Positions 51,924 through 60,148 of a stretch of DNA of 64,000 bases are shown here, in pieces. The DNA comes from Syntrophaceae bacterium (lineage in GTDB: Bacteria > Desulfobacterota > Syntrophia > Syntrophales > PHBD01), in assembly GCA_013177825.1 (NCBI GenBank), contig JABLXX010000005.1, positions 1 through 64,000 on the forward strand, given 5' to 3'. The first letter of the stretch is position 1. The number at the start of each line of letters is the position of its first letter. A program made the position numbers and the translations under genes. Below the pieces are notes generated by a model. It saw only the letters and a program-made list of their open reading frames with translations. It did not search any database and was not told the DNA's origin.

Positions 51924-53365
51924 GTCCCGAAGGCCCCCGTGTCCGCTTCGCCCCTTCTCCCACGGGTGACCTGCACGTCGGAGGCGCCCGGACCGCTCTC
52001 TTCAACTGGCTCTTCGCCCGGCAGCACCACGGAACCCTGATTCTGCGCCTGGAAGACACGGACGCCTTGCGCTCCACGGAGGAATTCGAACGGAACCTTC
52101 TGGAAGATCTGGACTGGCTCTCCCTCTCCTGGGACGAGGGGCCGGGAGTGGGAGGCCCGTTCGGCCCCTACCGCCAGAGCGAACGCCTTCCCCTCTACCG
52201 TTCCGTCCTCGACAGGCTCCTCGAGGAAGGCTGCGTATACCCATGCTATTGCACCGACGAGGAACTGGAGGCCGAACGGGCGTCCCTGCTGGCCCGAGGC
52301 CGACCGCCCCGGTACGGCGGCCGCTGCCGAGACCTGAGCGACGAGGAGCGCCGGCGCATGGAGGACGGAGGGAGACACCCCGCCTATCGTTTCCGCGTGC
52401 CTCCCGGCGAGATCGTCTTCGAGGACCTGATCCGGGGAACCATGCGGTTCCATGCCGGCGACCTGGGTGATTTCATTATCGTCCGGTCCAACGGACTACC
52501 GGCCTACCAGTTCGCTGTCGTCATTGACGACCACGCCATGCAGGTCTCCCATGTCATCCGCGGAGAGGACCACTTGTCGAACACGGCCCTGCAGTTGTGC
52601 CTGTACGAGGCCCTGGGGTATCCACCGCCGGTCTTTGCCCACCACGGTCTGGTCCTCGGAGAGGACCGGGCCAAACTCAGCAAGCGGCACGGCTCCACCT
52701 CCGTCCGCCAGTTCCGCGAGCAGGGGTTTCTGCCGGAGGCGTTCGTCAACTACATGGCCCTCCTGGGCCACACGCCGGAGGGAGGCAAAGACATCCTGAA
52801 CCGCGGGGAACTGACGGCGGCGTTCAGCCTGACCAGAGCGGGCAAGGGAGGCGCCGTGTTCGACGGCGCGAAGCTGCGGTGGCTCAACGGCCAGTACCTG
52901 CGGCATTGCGACGCGGAGGTACTGGAGGAGCGGCTCCGGCCGCTGCTGGAGAAAGCAGGATATCCACCAGACAGAATGCCCGACAGGAAGACCCTCTCGG
53001 ACATCCTGGAGATTCTCCGGGACAACATGGTCGTTCTCGAGGATGCCATTCCCTACCTTCCGGCCTTTCTGGACGCGGACCCGCCCCGTTCCGCCGAGGC
53101 CGATGCGCTCCTCTTGACGCCGGACGGCCGGATCGTTCTGGATGCACTCCGGGAAGGCCTCCGGGAGGCCGCCGGCGCAGATCCCTGGTACGGGCCGCTC
53201 ATTCACCGGATCCAGGATCGGACAGGATTCCGGGGGCGAAGGCTTCTGCTCCCCGTGCGGGCGGCCCTGACGGGCCTTCTCAAGGGACCGGAGCTGGAGA
53301 AGATTTTTGCCTGGCTGGGACGGGAAGCCGCCCTGAAACGGGTGGATCGTCTCCGGATTCCCTGA
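51920..53365 (+). CDS. gltX: Glutamyl-tRNA synthetase
   Basis: A 481-residue class I synthetase. Signatures: RFAPSPTGDLHVGGARTALF (HIGH equivalent, residues 8-27) and AKLSKRHGSTSV (KMSKS equivalent, near 255). A C-terminal anticodon-binding domain follows (about 325-481). The zinc-type CYCTDEELEAER segment is present. Whether it also charges tRNA-Gln cannot be told. The ATG at 51920 lies inside the ispF stop; the frame upstream to 51704 is a shadow of ispF. Confidence 0.95.
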   Translation: MSPEGPRVRFAPSPTGDLHVGGARTALFNWLFARQHHGTLILRLEDTDALRSTEEFERNLLEDLDWLSLSWDEGPGVGGPFGPYRQSERLPLYRSVLDRLLEEGCVYPCYCTDEELEAERASLLARGRPPRYGGRCRDLSDEERRRMEDGGRHPAYRFRVPPGEIVFEDLIRGTMRFHAGDLGDFIIVRSNGLPAYQFAVVIDDHAMQVSHVIRGEDHLSNTALQLCLYEALGYPPPVFAHHGLVLGEDRAKLSKRHGSTSVRQFREQGFLPEAFVNYMALLGHTPEGGKDILNRGELTAAFSLTRAGKGGAVFDGAKLRWLNGQYLRHCDAEVLEERLRPLLEKAGYPPDRMPDRKTLSDILEILRDNMVVLEDAIPYLPAFLDADPPRSAEADALLLTPDGRIVLDALREGLREAAGADPWYGPLIHRIQDRTGFRGRRLLLPVRAALTGLLKGPELEKIFAWLGREAALKRVDRLRIP

Positions 53366-53953
53366 TTCCCGCTCCCGAGTGAACAATGCCCCGATCCCGC
53401 CGGCCGGAGGAAGAGGACCTGCTTTCCATATCGGTTCCAACCACGATGTTTCCCAGATTTTCATATATTGCACAACCTACTATATTTACTAAGTATTCAT
53501 CATTTTCAGGCCATTCTTGCACAAAAAAAACACCTACCATGACACCTGCTCCCTTCCGCTATGAGCAAGCCCTGGGGACGTTTGTTCCGACACAGGATAG
53601 TGAGACCGGACGATAGCGTATGTCCCCTCCCCCTGTTCCCCTAATGAAAGGGTTTTGCGGGGTATAAACTCCCCTATCACCCGCCCCATGCGATTTTCCC
53701 GATGCCGGCTCAATAATTTCTCTTGATTCTTGAGAATTTCTGTGGTATCCGGTGCCATCCTTGATGGGTGGTGGCTTTGCTCATCTATCAGGGTGAAGTT
53801 CATTGATAACGTTTTTGTTTTCTGATCCCGGCTCATCAAAGCCAGAGGCTGCGGGGTTCCGGTTCGATTCGGACCGGGGGAAACGCATATTCGTTGGGAT
53901 GACGCTGCCGCAAGGGCAGCCTTTAAAAAACCAAGAAAGGGGGATGTACAGGC
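53366..53953. other. 588-bp intergenic region with an AT-rich island
   Basis: No supported gene. 53440-53550 is far richer in A+T than the surrounding DNA. A weak HU promoter candidate is TTGATT (53723-53728), 17 nt, TATCCG (53746-53751), near the dyad ATTCTTGAGAAT. A T-arm-like stretch near 53866-53882 does not fold as a tRNA. Confidence 0.55.
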
Positions 53954-54226
53954 ATGACGAAGGCAGAACTGATCGGGGCAATCGCAGGAGAAGCAGGCAT
54001 CACGAAAGCGGCAGCAGGGAAGGCGCTGGACGCGTTCATGGGCGCCGTGGCAAAGGAACTGAAGAAGAGCGGCAAACTGGGTCTCGTTGGCTTCGGCACG
54101 TTTTCCGTGATCAAACGGAAGGCCCGCGAAGGCAGGAACCCGCAGACCGGCAAGGCCATCAAGATTCCGGCGAAGAAGGTCGTGAAGTTCAAGGCCGGCA
54201 AGGGTCTGGGAGACAAGGTGAAATAA
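53954..54226 (+). CDS. HU-family DNA-binding protein
   Basis: A 90-residue histone-like protein that bends and packs DNA. MTKAELIGAIAGEAGITKAA, VGFGTFSVIKRKAREGRNPQ and TGKAIKIPAKKVVKFKAGKG are textbook HU segments, with the Pro-tipped beta-arm in the middle. A ribosome site AAGGGGG precedes it, and a strong terminator follows 30 bp after the stop, so it is probably monocistronic. A second, IHF-like relative is at 57780. Confidence 0.96.
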   Translation: MTKAELIGAIAGEAGITKAAAGKALDAFMGAVAKELKKSGKLGLVGFGTFSVIKRKAREGRNPQTGKAIKIPAKKVVKFKAGKGLGDKVK

Positions 54227-54257
54227 CGTTCCGCCAGTCATTGATGTACACACACCG

Positions 54258-54291
54258 CCCCGGGAGAGCTGTTCTCCCGGGGTTCTTTTTT
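54258..54291 (+). terminator. Rho-independent terminator after HU
   Basis: CCCCGGGAGA (54258-54267) pairs with TCTCCCGGGG (54273-54282), 5-nt loop, then TTCTTTTTT. Confidence 0.88.
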
Positions 54292-54302
54292 AACGGGGCA
54301 CC

Positions 54303-54385
54303 AGGGAAAGGGTCGGTTTGAAATCCGTCCCTTTTCCCTAAAGCCCCAGCACCCCGACGAGCCTGTCCGCCGAGGGAGCGCGGTC
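54303..54385. repeat. Composite repeat: module 1 palindrome followed by module 2
   Basis: 54303-54339 is AGGGAAAGGG...CCCTTTTCCCT with TTTGAAAT at its centre. 54343-54385 starts GCCCCAGCACCCCGACGAG and ends near GGGAGCGCGG. The same two modules in the same order occur at 16652-16743. Confidence 0.65.
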
Positions 54386-54398
54386 TCCTGCAGTTGCA

Positions 54399-54428
54399 TT
54401 GACAGTCCTGCTCCATATCTGCTATAGG
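54399..54428 (+). promoter_or_regulatory. Predicted promoter of trpS-scpA-scpB-rluB
   Basis: TTGACA (54399-54404), 18-nt spacer, TATAGG (54423-54428), 34 bp before the trpS GTG. Confidence 0.6.
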
Positions 54429-54462
54429 GCGTCCACATTTTAGAGATTGCAGAGGTTTTGAC

Positions 54463-55458
54463 GTGACGAAGAAACGGATCCTGAGCGGTATGCGCCCCAC
54501 GGGGAAACTGCACCTGGGAAATCTGCACGGGGCCCTGGAAAACTGGGTCCGTCTCCAGGAACATGGCGATTACGAGTGTTTCTACTTCGTAGCCGACTGG
54601 CACGCCCTCACCAGCGATTATGCCAGCACGGAGGAGATCCGCGCCAACTCCATCGAGATGGTGATCGACTGGCTGGGCGCCGGCCTCGATCCGGAGCGGA
54701 GCACCCTCTTCGTCCAGTCTTCCATCCTTCTCCACGCCGAGCTCTTCGTGCTGCTGTCGATGATCACGCCCCTGGCATGGCTCGAACGGAATCCGACCTA
54801 CAAGGAGATGAAGGCGGAGCTGGCCCAGAAGGACCTGTCCACCTTCGGTTTTCTGGGCTACCCGGTCCTGCAGGCGGCGGATATCATTCTATACAAGGCC
54901 TACGGCGTGCCCGTGGGGGTCGATCAGCTTCCTCACGTGGAGTTGACGAGGGAGATCGCCCGGCGTTTCAATTTCCTCTACCGTGATATCTTCCCGGTCC
55001 CGGAGCCCCTGCTTACGGAGATCCCGAAACTGCTGGGCATCGACGGCCGCAAGATGAGCAAATCCTACGAAAACTCCATCTACCTGTCCGACCGGGGGGA
55101 TGTGCTGAAGCAAAAGGTCATGGCCATGTTCACCGATCCGCAACGGCAGAGGAAGAAGGACCCGGGCCGCCCGGAACTCTGTAACGTCTTTACGTTTCAC
55201 CAGCTCTATTCCCCGCCGGAAGAGGTCGAGTCGATCGCCGCCGACTGCCGTTCCGCCGGGATCGGATGCATCCAGTGCAAGGGTCGCCTGGCGGAGCGGA
55301 TCGCCCAGCGGATGGCCCCCGCCCATGAACGGCAGGAATATTACCGCAGCCATCCCGAAAGGGTCCGCGAGATCATCGAAGACGGCAACGGCCGGGCCCT
55401 CCGCGTCGCCTCCGCCACCATGGCGGAAGTGCGTGACGCGGTCCGAATCGGCCTCTGA
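54463..55458 (+). CDS. trpS: Tryptophanyl-tRNA synthetase
   Basis: A 331-residue class I synthetase starting with GTG (AGAGG upstream). SGMRPTGKLHLGNLHGALEN is the HIGH region and DGRKMSKSYENSI the KMSKS loop. Length is typical for bacterial TrpS. No sign of a leader attenuator is seen in the short space after the promoter. First gene of the scpAB-rluB run. Confidence 0.96.
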   Translation: MTKKRILSGMRPTGKLHLGNLHGALENWVRLQEHGDYECFYFVADWHALTSDYASTEEIRANSIEMVIDWLGAGLDPERSTLFVQSSILLHAELFVLLSMITPLAWLERNPTYKEMKAELAQKDLSTFGFLGYPVLQAADIILYKAYGVPVGVDQLPHVELTREIARRFNFLYRDIFPVPEPLLTEIPKLLGIDGRKMSKSYENSIYLSDRGDVLKQKVMAMFTDPQRQRKKDPGRPELCNVFTFHQLYSPPEEVESIAADCRSAGIGCIQCKGRLAERIAQRMAPAHERQEYYRSHPERVREIIEDGNGRALRVASATMAEVRDAVRIGL

Positions 55459-55477
55459 ACATGGATCCGCAGGCGAA

Positions 55478-56221
55478 ATGAGCTACGAAGTCCGGCTGGA
55501 CATCTTCCAGGGACCGCTGGATCTCCTTCTGTACCTCATCAAGAAGAACGAGATCGACATCTACAACATCCCGATCGCCCTGATCACGCAGCAGTACCTG
55601 GAAACCTTGGAATGGATGAAATCGCTGAACCTGGATCTGGCGGGGGAGTATCTCGTCCTGGCCTCCACACTTCTTTTGATCAAGTCCCGGATGCTCCTGC
55701 CGGACGAGACCCAGGACAATGCCGGCGAAGAAGAGACGGGGGAGGACCCCCGGCAGGACCTGGTGCGGCAGCTCCTGGAGTACCAGGCCTTCAAGGAAGC
55801 GGCGCTGCATCTGGACGGCCGGCCCTGGCTGGAGCGGGACATCTTCAAGCGGGGATCCTACCCGGATTTGCCGCCCGCGGGAGCGGAAGAGGAAGCGATC
55901 ATGGAGGTCGGCATCGTCGAGCTGGTGGATGCCTTCCGGCGGATCGTCTCCTCCCTGGAACAGGAGGAGCTGATGCAGATCAACTCCGAGAAACTGTCCG
56001 TCACCGACCGGATCAACGAGATTCTCGAAAAACTCCGGGAGGCCGGGCAGATCACTTTCCAGGAGCTCCTGGAAGGCGGCCGGGACCGCCGGCGGATCGT
56101 TTATACCTTCCTGGCCCTGCTGGAACTGATGAAACTGCGGATGATCAAGGCCTACCAGACCGGACCTTTCGGAGCAATCCGGATATTCCCGGCCGTGGAG
56201 GAGGAACCCGATGGAGCATGA
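55478..56221 (+). CDS. scpA: Segregation and condensation protein A
   Basis: A 247-residue kleisin that bridges SMC heads with ScpB to compact chromosomes. The N-terminus SYEVRLDIFQGPLDLLLYLI is diagnostic; KSRMLLPDE and a C-terminal winged-helix (about 185-240; ITFQELLEGG) follow. The start is the ATG at 55478; the frame extends to 55325 inside trpS without homology. It overlaps scpB by 11 bases. Confidence 0.94.
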   Translation: MSYEVRLDIFQGPLDLLLYLIKKNEIDIYNIPIALITQQYLETLEWMKSLNLDLAGEYLVLASTLLLIKSRMLLPDETQDNAGEEETGEDPRQDLVRQLLEYQAFKEAALHLDGRPWLERDIFKRGSYPDLPPAGAEEEAIMEVGIVELVDAFRRIVSSLEQEELMQINSEKLSVTDRINEILEKLREAGQITFQELLEGGRDRRRIVYTFLALLELMKLRMIKAYQTGPFGAIRIFPAVEEEPDGA

Positions 56222-56729
56222 CAAGGCCCTTGTGGAGGCGCTCCTGTTCGCCGCCGAGAATCCGATCTCCCTGGACCGGCTCCGGGAGGTCCTCGATATG
56301 CCGAAAGAGGCCGTCCAGGCGGCGGTCCTTGATTTGCAGCGGGAATATCAGGAACGGCGCGGCGGGTTCACCCTGGAAGAGGTCGCGGGGGGATTCCAGT
56401 TCCGGACCCTCCCGGAATACAGCACCGCGATCCGGAAGCTGAAAGGCCGCGGCCCCTCTTCCCTGACCCCGGCGGCCCTGGAGACACTGGCCGTGGTCGC
56501 CTACCGGCAGCCCATCGTCAAGGCCGACATCGACCGTATCCGAGGAGTCGACGCCGGCGGAACCCTCAAGGGACTGGTCGAGAAGAAGCTGGTCCGCATC
56601 GTCGGACGGAAAGACGTGCCGGGAAAACCCATCCTGTACGGGACAACCCGCAGATTCCTGGAGATCTTCGACCTTCAGGACCTTGCCGAGCTGCCGACCC
56701 TCCGGGAATTCGGCGAGCTGGCCGAGTAG
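56211..56729 (+). CDS. scpB: Segregation and condensation protein B
   Basis: A 172-residue protein of two winged-helix domains that binds ScpA. Diagnostic: ALLFAAENPISLDRLREVL, LTPAALETLAVVAYRQPIVK and RGVDAGGTLKGLVEKKLVRI. Its start lies inside scpA, indicating coupled translation. Confidence 0.94.
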   Translation: MEHDKALVEALLFAAENPISLDRLREVLDMPKEAVQAAVLDLQREYQERRGGFTLEEVAGGFQFRTLPEYSTAIRKLKGRGPSSLTPAALETLAVVAYRQPIVKADIDRIRGVDAGGTLKGLVEKKLVRIVGRKDVPGKPILYGTTRRFLEIFDLQDLAELPTLREFGELAE

Positions 56730-56734
56730 ATGCC

Positions 56735-57619
56735 ATGACCGAAGAGCGACTCCAGAAGATCCTCGCCCGTTCCGGCGTATCCTCGCGCCGGAAGGCCGAA
56801 GAGTTGGTCCTCCAGGGGCGGGTCTCCGTCAACGGCGAGATCCGGCGGGAGCTGGGATCCAAAGCGGACGCCGTACGGGACGACATCCGGGTGGACGGCC
56901 GCCGGATCCTGCCGGACGAAACCCTCGTTTATCTGATGCTCCACAAGCCGGCGGGAACCGTGACCAGCCTGCATGATCCCGAAGGCCGGCCAACCATACG
57001 GCATCTTCTGGAGGAGCGGCTGGAGCGCCTGTTTCCCGTGGGGAGGCTGGATTACGACTCGGAGGGCCTCCTGCTCGTGACCAACGACGGTCAGTTCGCC
57101 CTTCGGGTGGCTCATCCGCGTTATCGCGTCCCGAAAACCTACCGGGTCAAAGTGCGGGGATCCCTGCCGCCGAAGACCCTGAGGAAACTGGAATCGGGAA
57201 TCGATCTCCCGGACGGGCGGTTCACTCCCGACGCGGTGGCCATGGAGGGAAAGAATCCCAAGAGCACGTGGATCCAGATCATCGCCACAGAAGGAAGAAA
57301 CCGGGTGATCCGCAGGGCTCTGGAAGCGCTCGGATACCCCGTCCAGCGGCTGATTCGCGTGGCCGTCGGGGGCGTTTCACTTGGGGATCTGGCGGAAGGG
57401 AAATCGCGGCCCCTCAAGACGAGCGAGATCCGCCAACTGCTGTCGTACGCGGAAAAGCCCGGAGAAAAAAGCCCCCCAAAACCGGCCGGATCGGCGGGCA
57501 AAGTCGCCTCCGGACGGAAGCCCCATGGCCGGGAGTATGGAGACGGGCCCCGGGAAAAGAAGAGCAAACGTGATTCCGTCAGCAGGTCCCGGAATCAACG
57601 ATCCGGCAGGCCCGATTGA
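56735..57619 (+). CDS. rluB: Large-subunit pseudouridine synthase, RsuA/RluB family
   Basis: A 294-residue enzyme with an N-terminal S4 RNA-binding domain (about 3-60; LQKILARSGVSSRRKAEELV) and an RsuA-type catalytic domain (about 60-235). GRLDYDSEGLLLVTNDG holds the catalytic Asp. The last 55 residues are Lys/Gly/Arg-rich and likely disordered, as in RluB. It should modify 23S rRNA near position 2605, though RluE/RsuA-like specificity cannot be excluded. scpAB-rluB order is common. Confidence 0.9.
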   Translation: MTEERLQKILARSGVSSRRKAEELVLQGRVSVNGEIRRELGSKADAVRDDIRVDGRRILPDETLVYLMLHKPAGTVTSLHDPEGRPTIRHLLEERLERLFPVGRLDYDSEGLLLVTNDGQFALRVAHPRYRVPKTYRVKVRGSLPPKTLRKLESGIDLPDGRFTPDAVAMEGKNPKSTWIQIIATEGRNRVIRRALEALGYPVQRLIRVAVGGVSLGDLAEGKSRPLKTSEIRQLLSYAEKPGEKSPPKPAGSAGKVASGRKPHGREYGDGPREKKSKRDSVSRSRNQRSGRPD

Positions 57620-57666
57620 ATGCCGGAAGGAAAGGATTGCTACCACATCGGCGCCGTAAAATTCGC

Positions 57667-57694
57667 TTGACATTCCGGGAAAAATCAATAATAG
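57667..57694 (+). promoter_or_regulatory. Predicted promoter of the IHF/HU-like gene
   Basis: TTGACA (57667-57672), 16-nt A-rich spacer, TAATAG (57689-57694), in an AT-rich stretch 85 bp before the ATG. Confidence 0.5.
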
Positions 57695-57779
57695 TCGCCG
57701 AAAAAATAAAACATATCCCCAAGTTATTCAATTTATCCCAATATCTGCAAGGCATGAGCACTCATCGGAAGGAGGTTTT

Positions 57780-58061
57780 ATGAATAAATCCGGTCTTATT
57801 GAAGCGTTAAGCAAGCGGGAAAATCTGACGGAAAAGAAGGCAACCGACGTCATCAACTTGATTTTCAAAGGTTTCACCGATGAGTTGAAAAAAAGCGGTC
57901 GGATCGAAATCCGGGGATTCGGCAGCTTCGTGGTGAGAAAATACGAGGCCTATACCGGACGAAATCCCAAGACCGGCCGGAGCATTCAGGTGTCGCCGAA
58001 GAGGCTGCCCTTCTTCAAGGTGGGCAAAGAACTCAAGGAAAGAGTGGACGGGCTGGAATAA
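57780..58061 (+). CDS. IHF/HU-family DNA-binding protein, IHF-beta-like
   Basis: A 93-residue protein starting MNKSGLIEALSKRENLTEKK. RIEIRGFGSFVVRKYEAYTG and RNPKTGRSIQV form the beta-arm, and KRLPFFKVGKELKERV is the C-terminal helix characteristic of IHF beta subunits. It bends DNA, probably sequence-preferring if paired with an IHF-alpha encoded elsewhere. GGAAGGAGG precedes the ATG, and a terminator follows. Confidence 0.93.
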   Translation: MNKSGLIEALSKRENLTEKKATDVINLIFKGFTDELKKSGRIEIRGFGSFVVRKYEAYTGRNPKTGRSIQVSPKRLPFFKVGKELKERVDGLE

Positions 58062-58112
58062 TCCCTTCCGTTTCCAGGATTTCCCGACATAAACGGAACA
58101 TTCGTCTCAACA

Positions 58113-58146
58113 AAAAGGGGGTCGTTCGCCGATCCCCTTTTCTTTT
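58113..58146 (+). terminator. Rho-independent terminator after the IHF-like gene
   Basis: AAAAGGGGGTCG (58113-58124) pairs with CGATCCCCTTTT (58130-58141, one G-U pair), 5-nt loop, followed by CTTTT. It ends 6 bp before the protease start codon. Confidence 0.88.
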
Positions 58147-58152
58147 CCTGAT

Positions 58153-58986
58153 ATGCGCCGCTTCTCCCTCGCTCACATCCTGCTTTTCACGGCCACATTC
58201 GCCACGACGCTCCTCGCGGGCGCCCTGCAGCAGGGGGTGAATCCGCTGGAGGATCCTCTGTCCGTTTGGAAGGGGCTTCCCTTTTCCCTGACCCTGCTCT
58301 TCATCCTCGCAGCCCACGAATTCGGCCATTATAGGATGGCCCGGCGGCACGGCATCGACGTGACGCTGCCCTATTTCATCCCCGCGCCGTCCATCATCGG
58401 CACATTCGGGGCCTTCATCAAGATGAAGTCCCCCATACCCAACCGCAGGGTTCTCCTGGACGTAGGAGCCGCCGGCCCCCTGGCGGGGCTGATCGTCTCC
58501 GTCCCGATCCTCCTGGCCGGCCTGTATCTCTCCGATACGACGACCGCCGCTCCGGAAGGCCAGGGCATCGCCCTGGGGAGTTCCCTCCTCTTCAGCCTGC
58601 TCACCTGGCTCGTTCACGGCTCGACCCCGGACGACCTGAACCTGATCCTCCACCCCGTGGCCTTCTCCGGCTGGATCGGCCTCCTGGTGACATGCCTGAA
58701 CCTGCTCCCGGTCGGGCAGCTCGACGGAGGCCATGTGGCCTACGCCGTTCTGGACCGGAGACAGAAATATCTCTCCGCAGCCTTTGTGGCGGGGCTTCTG
58801 ATCCTGGGGTTCACCGGGTGGACGGGCTGGCTCGTCTGGGGGGCGATTCTGGTCGTCATGGGAGTCCGTCACCCGCCGGTCCTGTTCGAATGGATCCCGC
58901 TGGACGCGCGCCGGCGCGCCATCGGCTGGATCACCCTGGGGCTGTTTGTGGCGACGTTTATACCCGTTCCGTTCCGGGATTTCTAA
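58153..58986 (+). CDS. Site-2-protease-like M50 membrane metalloprotease
   Basis: A 277-residue membrane protein with about seven helices. The zinc site is HEFGHYRMARR (about 55-65) and the second ligand motif is LNLLPVGQLDGGH (about 185-197), both required for intramembrane proteolysis. It lacks a PDZ domain and resembles the cyanobacterial/plant EGY type. Its substrate is unknown. The start at 58153 has no visible ribosome site and follows a terminator by only a few bases. Its stop overlaps the convergent radC stop. Confidence 0.87.
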   Translation: MRRFSLAHILLFTATFATTLLAGALQQGVNPLEDPLSVWKGLPFSLTLLFILAAHEFGHYRMARRHGIDVTLPYFIPAPSIIGTFGAFIKMKSPIPNRRVLLDVGAAGPLAGLIVSVPILLAGLYLSDTTTAAPEGQGIALGSSLLFSLLTWLVHGSTPDDLNLILHPVAFSGWIGLLVTCLNLLPVGQLDGGHVAYAVLDRRQKYLSAAFVAGLLILGFTGWTGWLVWGAILVVMGVRHPPVLFEWIPLDARRRAIGWITLGLFVATFIPVPFRDF

Positions 58987-59687
58987 GCCATTATTCCCTC
59001 TTCCCGAAAGCTGAAAAACCGGTTTTCCCCCACAATCAGGTGGTCGTGGATGAGAATATCCAGGGCCTTGGCCGTTTCCTGGAGGGTCCTGGTCAGCCGG
59101 ACGTCCGCTTCCGAGGGCTGGACGTAACCCGACGGGTGATTGTGAACGAGAATCAACGCCGAAGCCTTGCGCTTGAGGGCGTTCTCCAGGACCTTCCGGG
59201 GATAAACGACGGCCTGGTTGACGATGCCCTCCTGGATCGTCTCGATGTCGATGATCCGGTTCCGGGCATCCAGGTATACGACAGAGAAGCGCTCGTCTTT
59301 CAGACCTCCCATGCTGGTGCGGCAATAGTCGAGGAGTTCCGCAGTACAGGTAATCTGGGGCTTTTCGACGGCTTTCTGCCGGAGATAGAGAGAAGCCATG
59401 TCCTTGACAAGCTTCAGGAGAATCGCCGTGTGGGGACCGATGCCTTTCCGGGCCTCAAGGTCTGCGATGTCGGCGTCCAGAACCGCGCGGAAGCTGCCGA
59501 ACTCGGTCAGCAGCTCCTTGGCCAGGGGCTTTACGTCACCCTGCGGAACGCCGTAGAACAGGAGCAGTTCCAGCACTTCGTATTCATGAAAGGCATCGAG
59601 GCCCGCCTCGACGTACCTTTTTTTCTGGCGCTGGCGGTGCTGTCTGTAATGGGGAGTCGAAGCGGGAACCGTCATGAAGCCGGGCAC
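58983..59687 (-). CDS. radC: RadC-family JAB/MPN-domain protein
   Basis: A 234-residue protein with helix-hairpin-helix DNA-binding segments (about 25-90; LEARKGIGPHTAILLKLVKD) and a JAB metalloprotease-like domain. That domain has VHNHPSGYVQPSEADVRLT (about 180-200), the His-x-His-Pro...Asp zinc motif. The exact role of RadC is unsettled despite its name. The start at 59687 is tentative; MTVPAS five codons later is also possible. Confidence 0.9.
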   Translation of the reverse strand: MPGFMTVPASTPHYRQHRQRQKKRYVEAGLDAFHEYEVLELLLFYGVPQGDVKPLAKELLTEFGSFRAVLDADIADLEARKGIGPHTAILLKLVKDMASLYLRQKAVEKPQITCTAELLDYCRTSMGGLKDERFSVVYLDARNRIIDIETIQEGIVNQAVVYPRKVLENALKRKASALILVHNHPSGYVQPSEADVRLTRTLQETAKALDILIHDHLIVGENRFFSFREEGIMA

Positions 59688-59752
59688 CGTGATTCAGAGT
59701 TGTGCCGGTCCTCCGGCTGCGGCGGTGCCGTGGCCGGGGGACGGCGTTGACG

Positions 59753-59956
59753 TTAAGGTCGTGTTGCGTTCTTATCCTCCCTGCAGGTGGAGATCCCCAG
59801 GGCAACATAAGCGGGACAGAAACCGAGAAGCGCCGTACCGATGAGAATCAGTCCCACCAGACCCCACCAGCTTCCATAAACCCAACCGGCAACTACGATC
59901 GCCAATCCTGCGATGATGCGCAAGGTGCGATCCGTTTTCCCCACGTTGCATTTCAT
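59753..59956 (-). CDS. DUF2892 small membrane protein
   Basis: A 67-residue protein with two membrane helices (LRIIAGLAIVVAGWVYGS and LVGLILIGTALLGFCPAYVA), the YgaP-tail/DUF2892 pattern MKCNVGKTDRTLRIIAG...GFCP. The function is unknown. GGGAGG is eight bases before the ATG at 59956; the longer frame to 60034 has no ribosome site. Confidence 0.85.
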   Translation of the reverse strand: MKCNVGKTDRTLRIIAGLAIVVAGWVYGSWWGLVGLILIGTALLGFCPAYVALGISTCREDKNATRP

Positions 59957-60148
59957 GGCCGCACCTCCCGGCTGCTTGCGGAAAACTCCGCTATGACCTG
60001 TCCGCGGACAGCCGGTCCGGAGCCGGACCGGCACATATTTGCGCGGTCGCTCCCCGTCAGGTTCCAGGCACCGGGAATGACGCCGTTTTCCATTATTTCT
60101 TTCCTCGCTGTTTTCAGGCCGATCCCGGGATCAACTCCGGATCCGGTC

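Noticed and set aside
53818-53892. Possible tRNA gene (GGTTCGATTC-like T-arm before HU)
   Set aside because: The T-stem does not form five pairs with a seven-base loop, and no acceptor or anticodon arm can be drawn.
53534-54253. 239-codon reverse ORF over HU and its upstream region
   Set aside because: It is antisense to the well-supported HU gene and has no family resemblance; composition follows the HU shadow.
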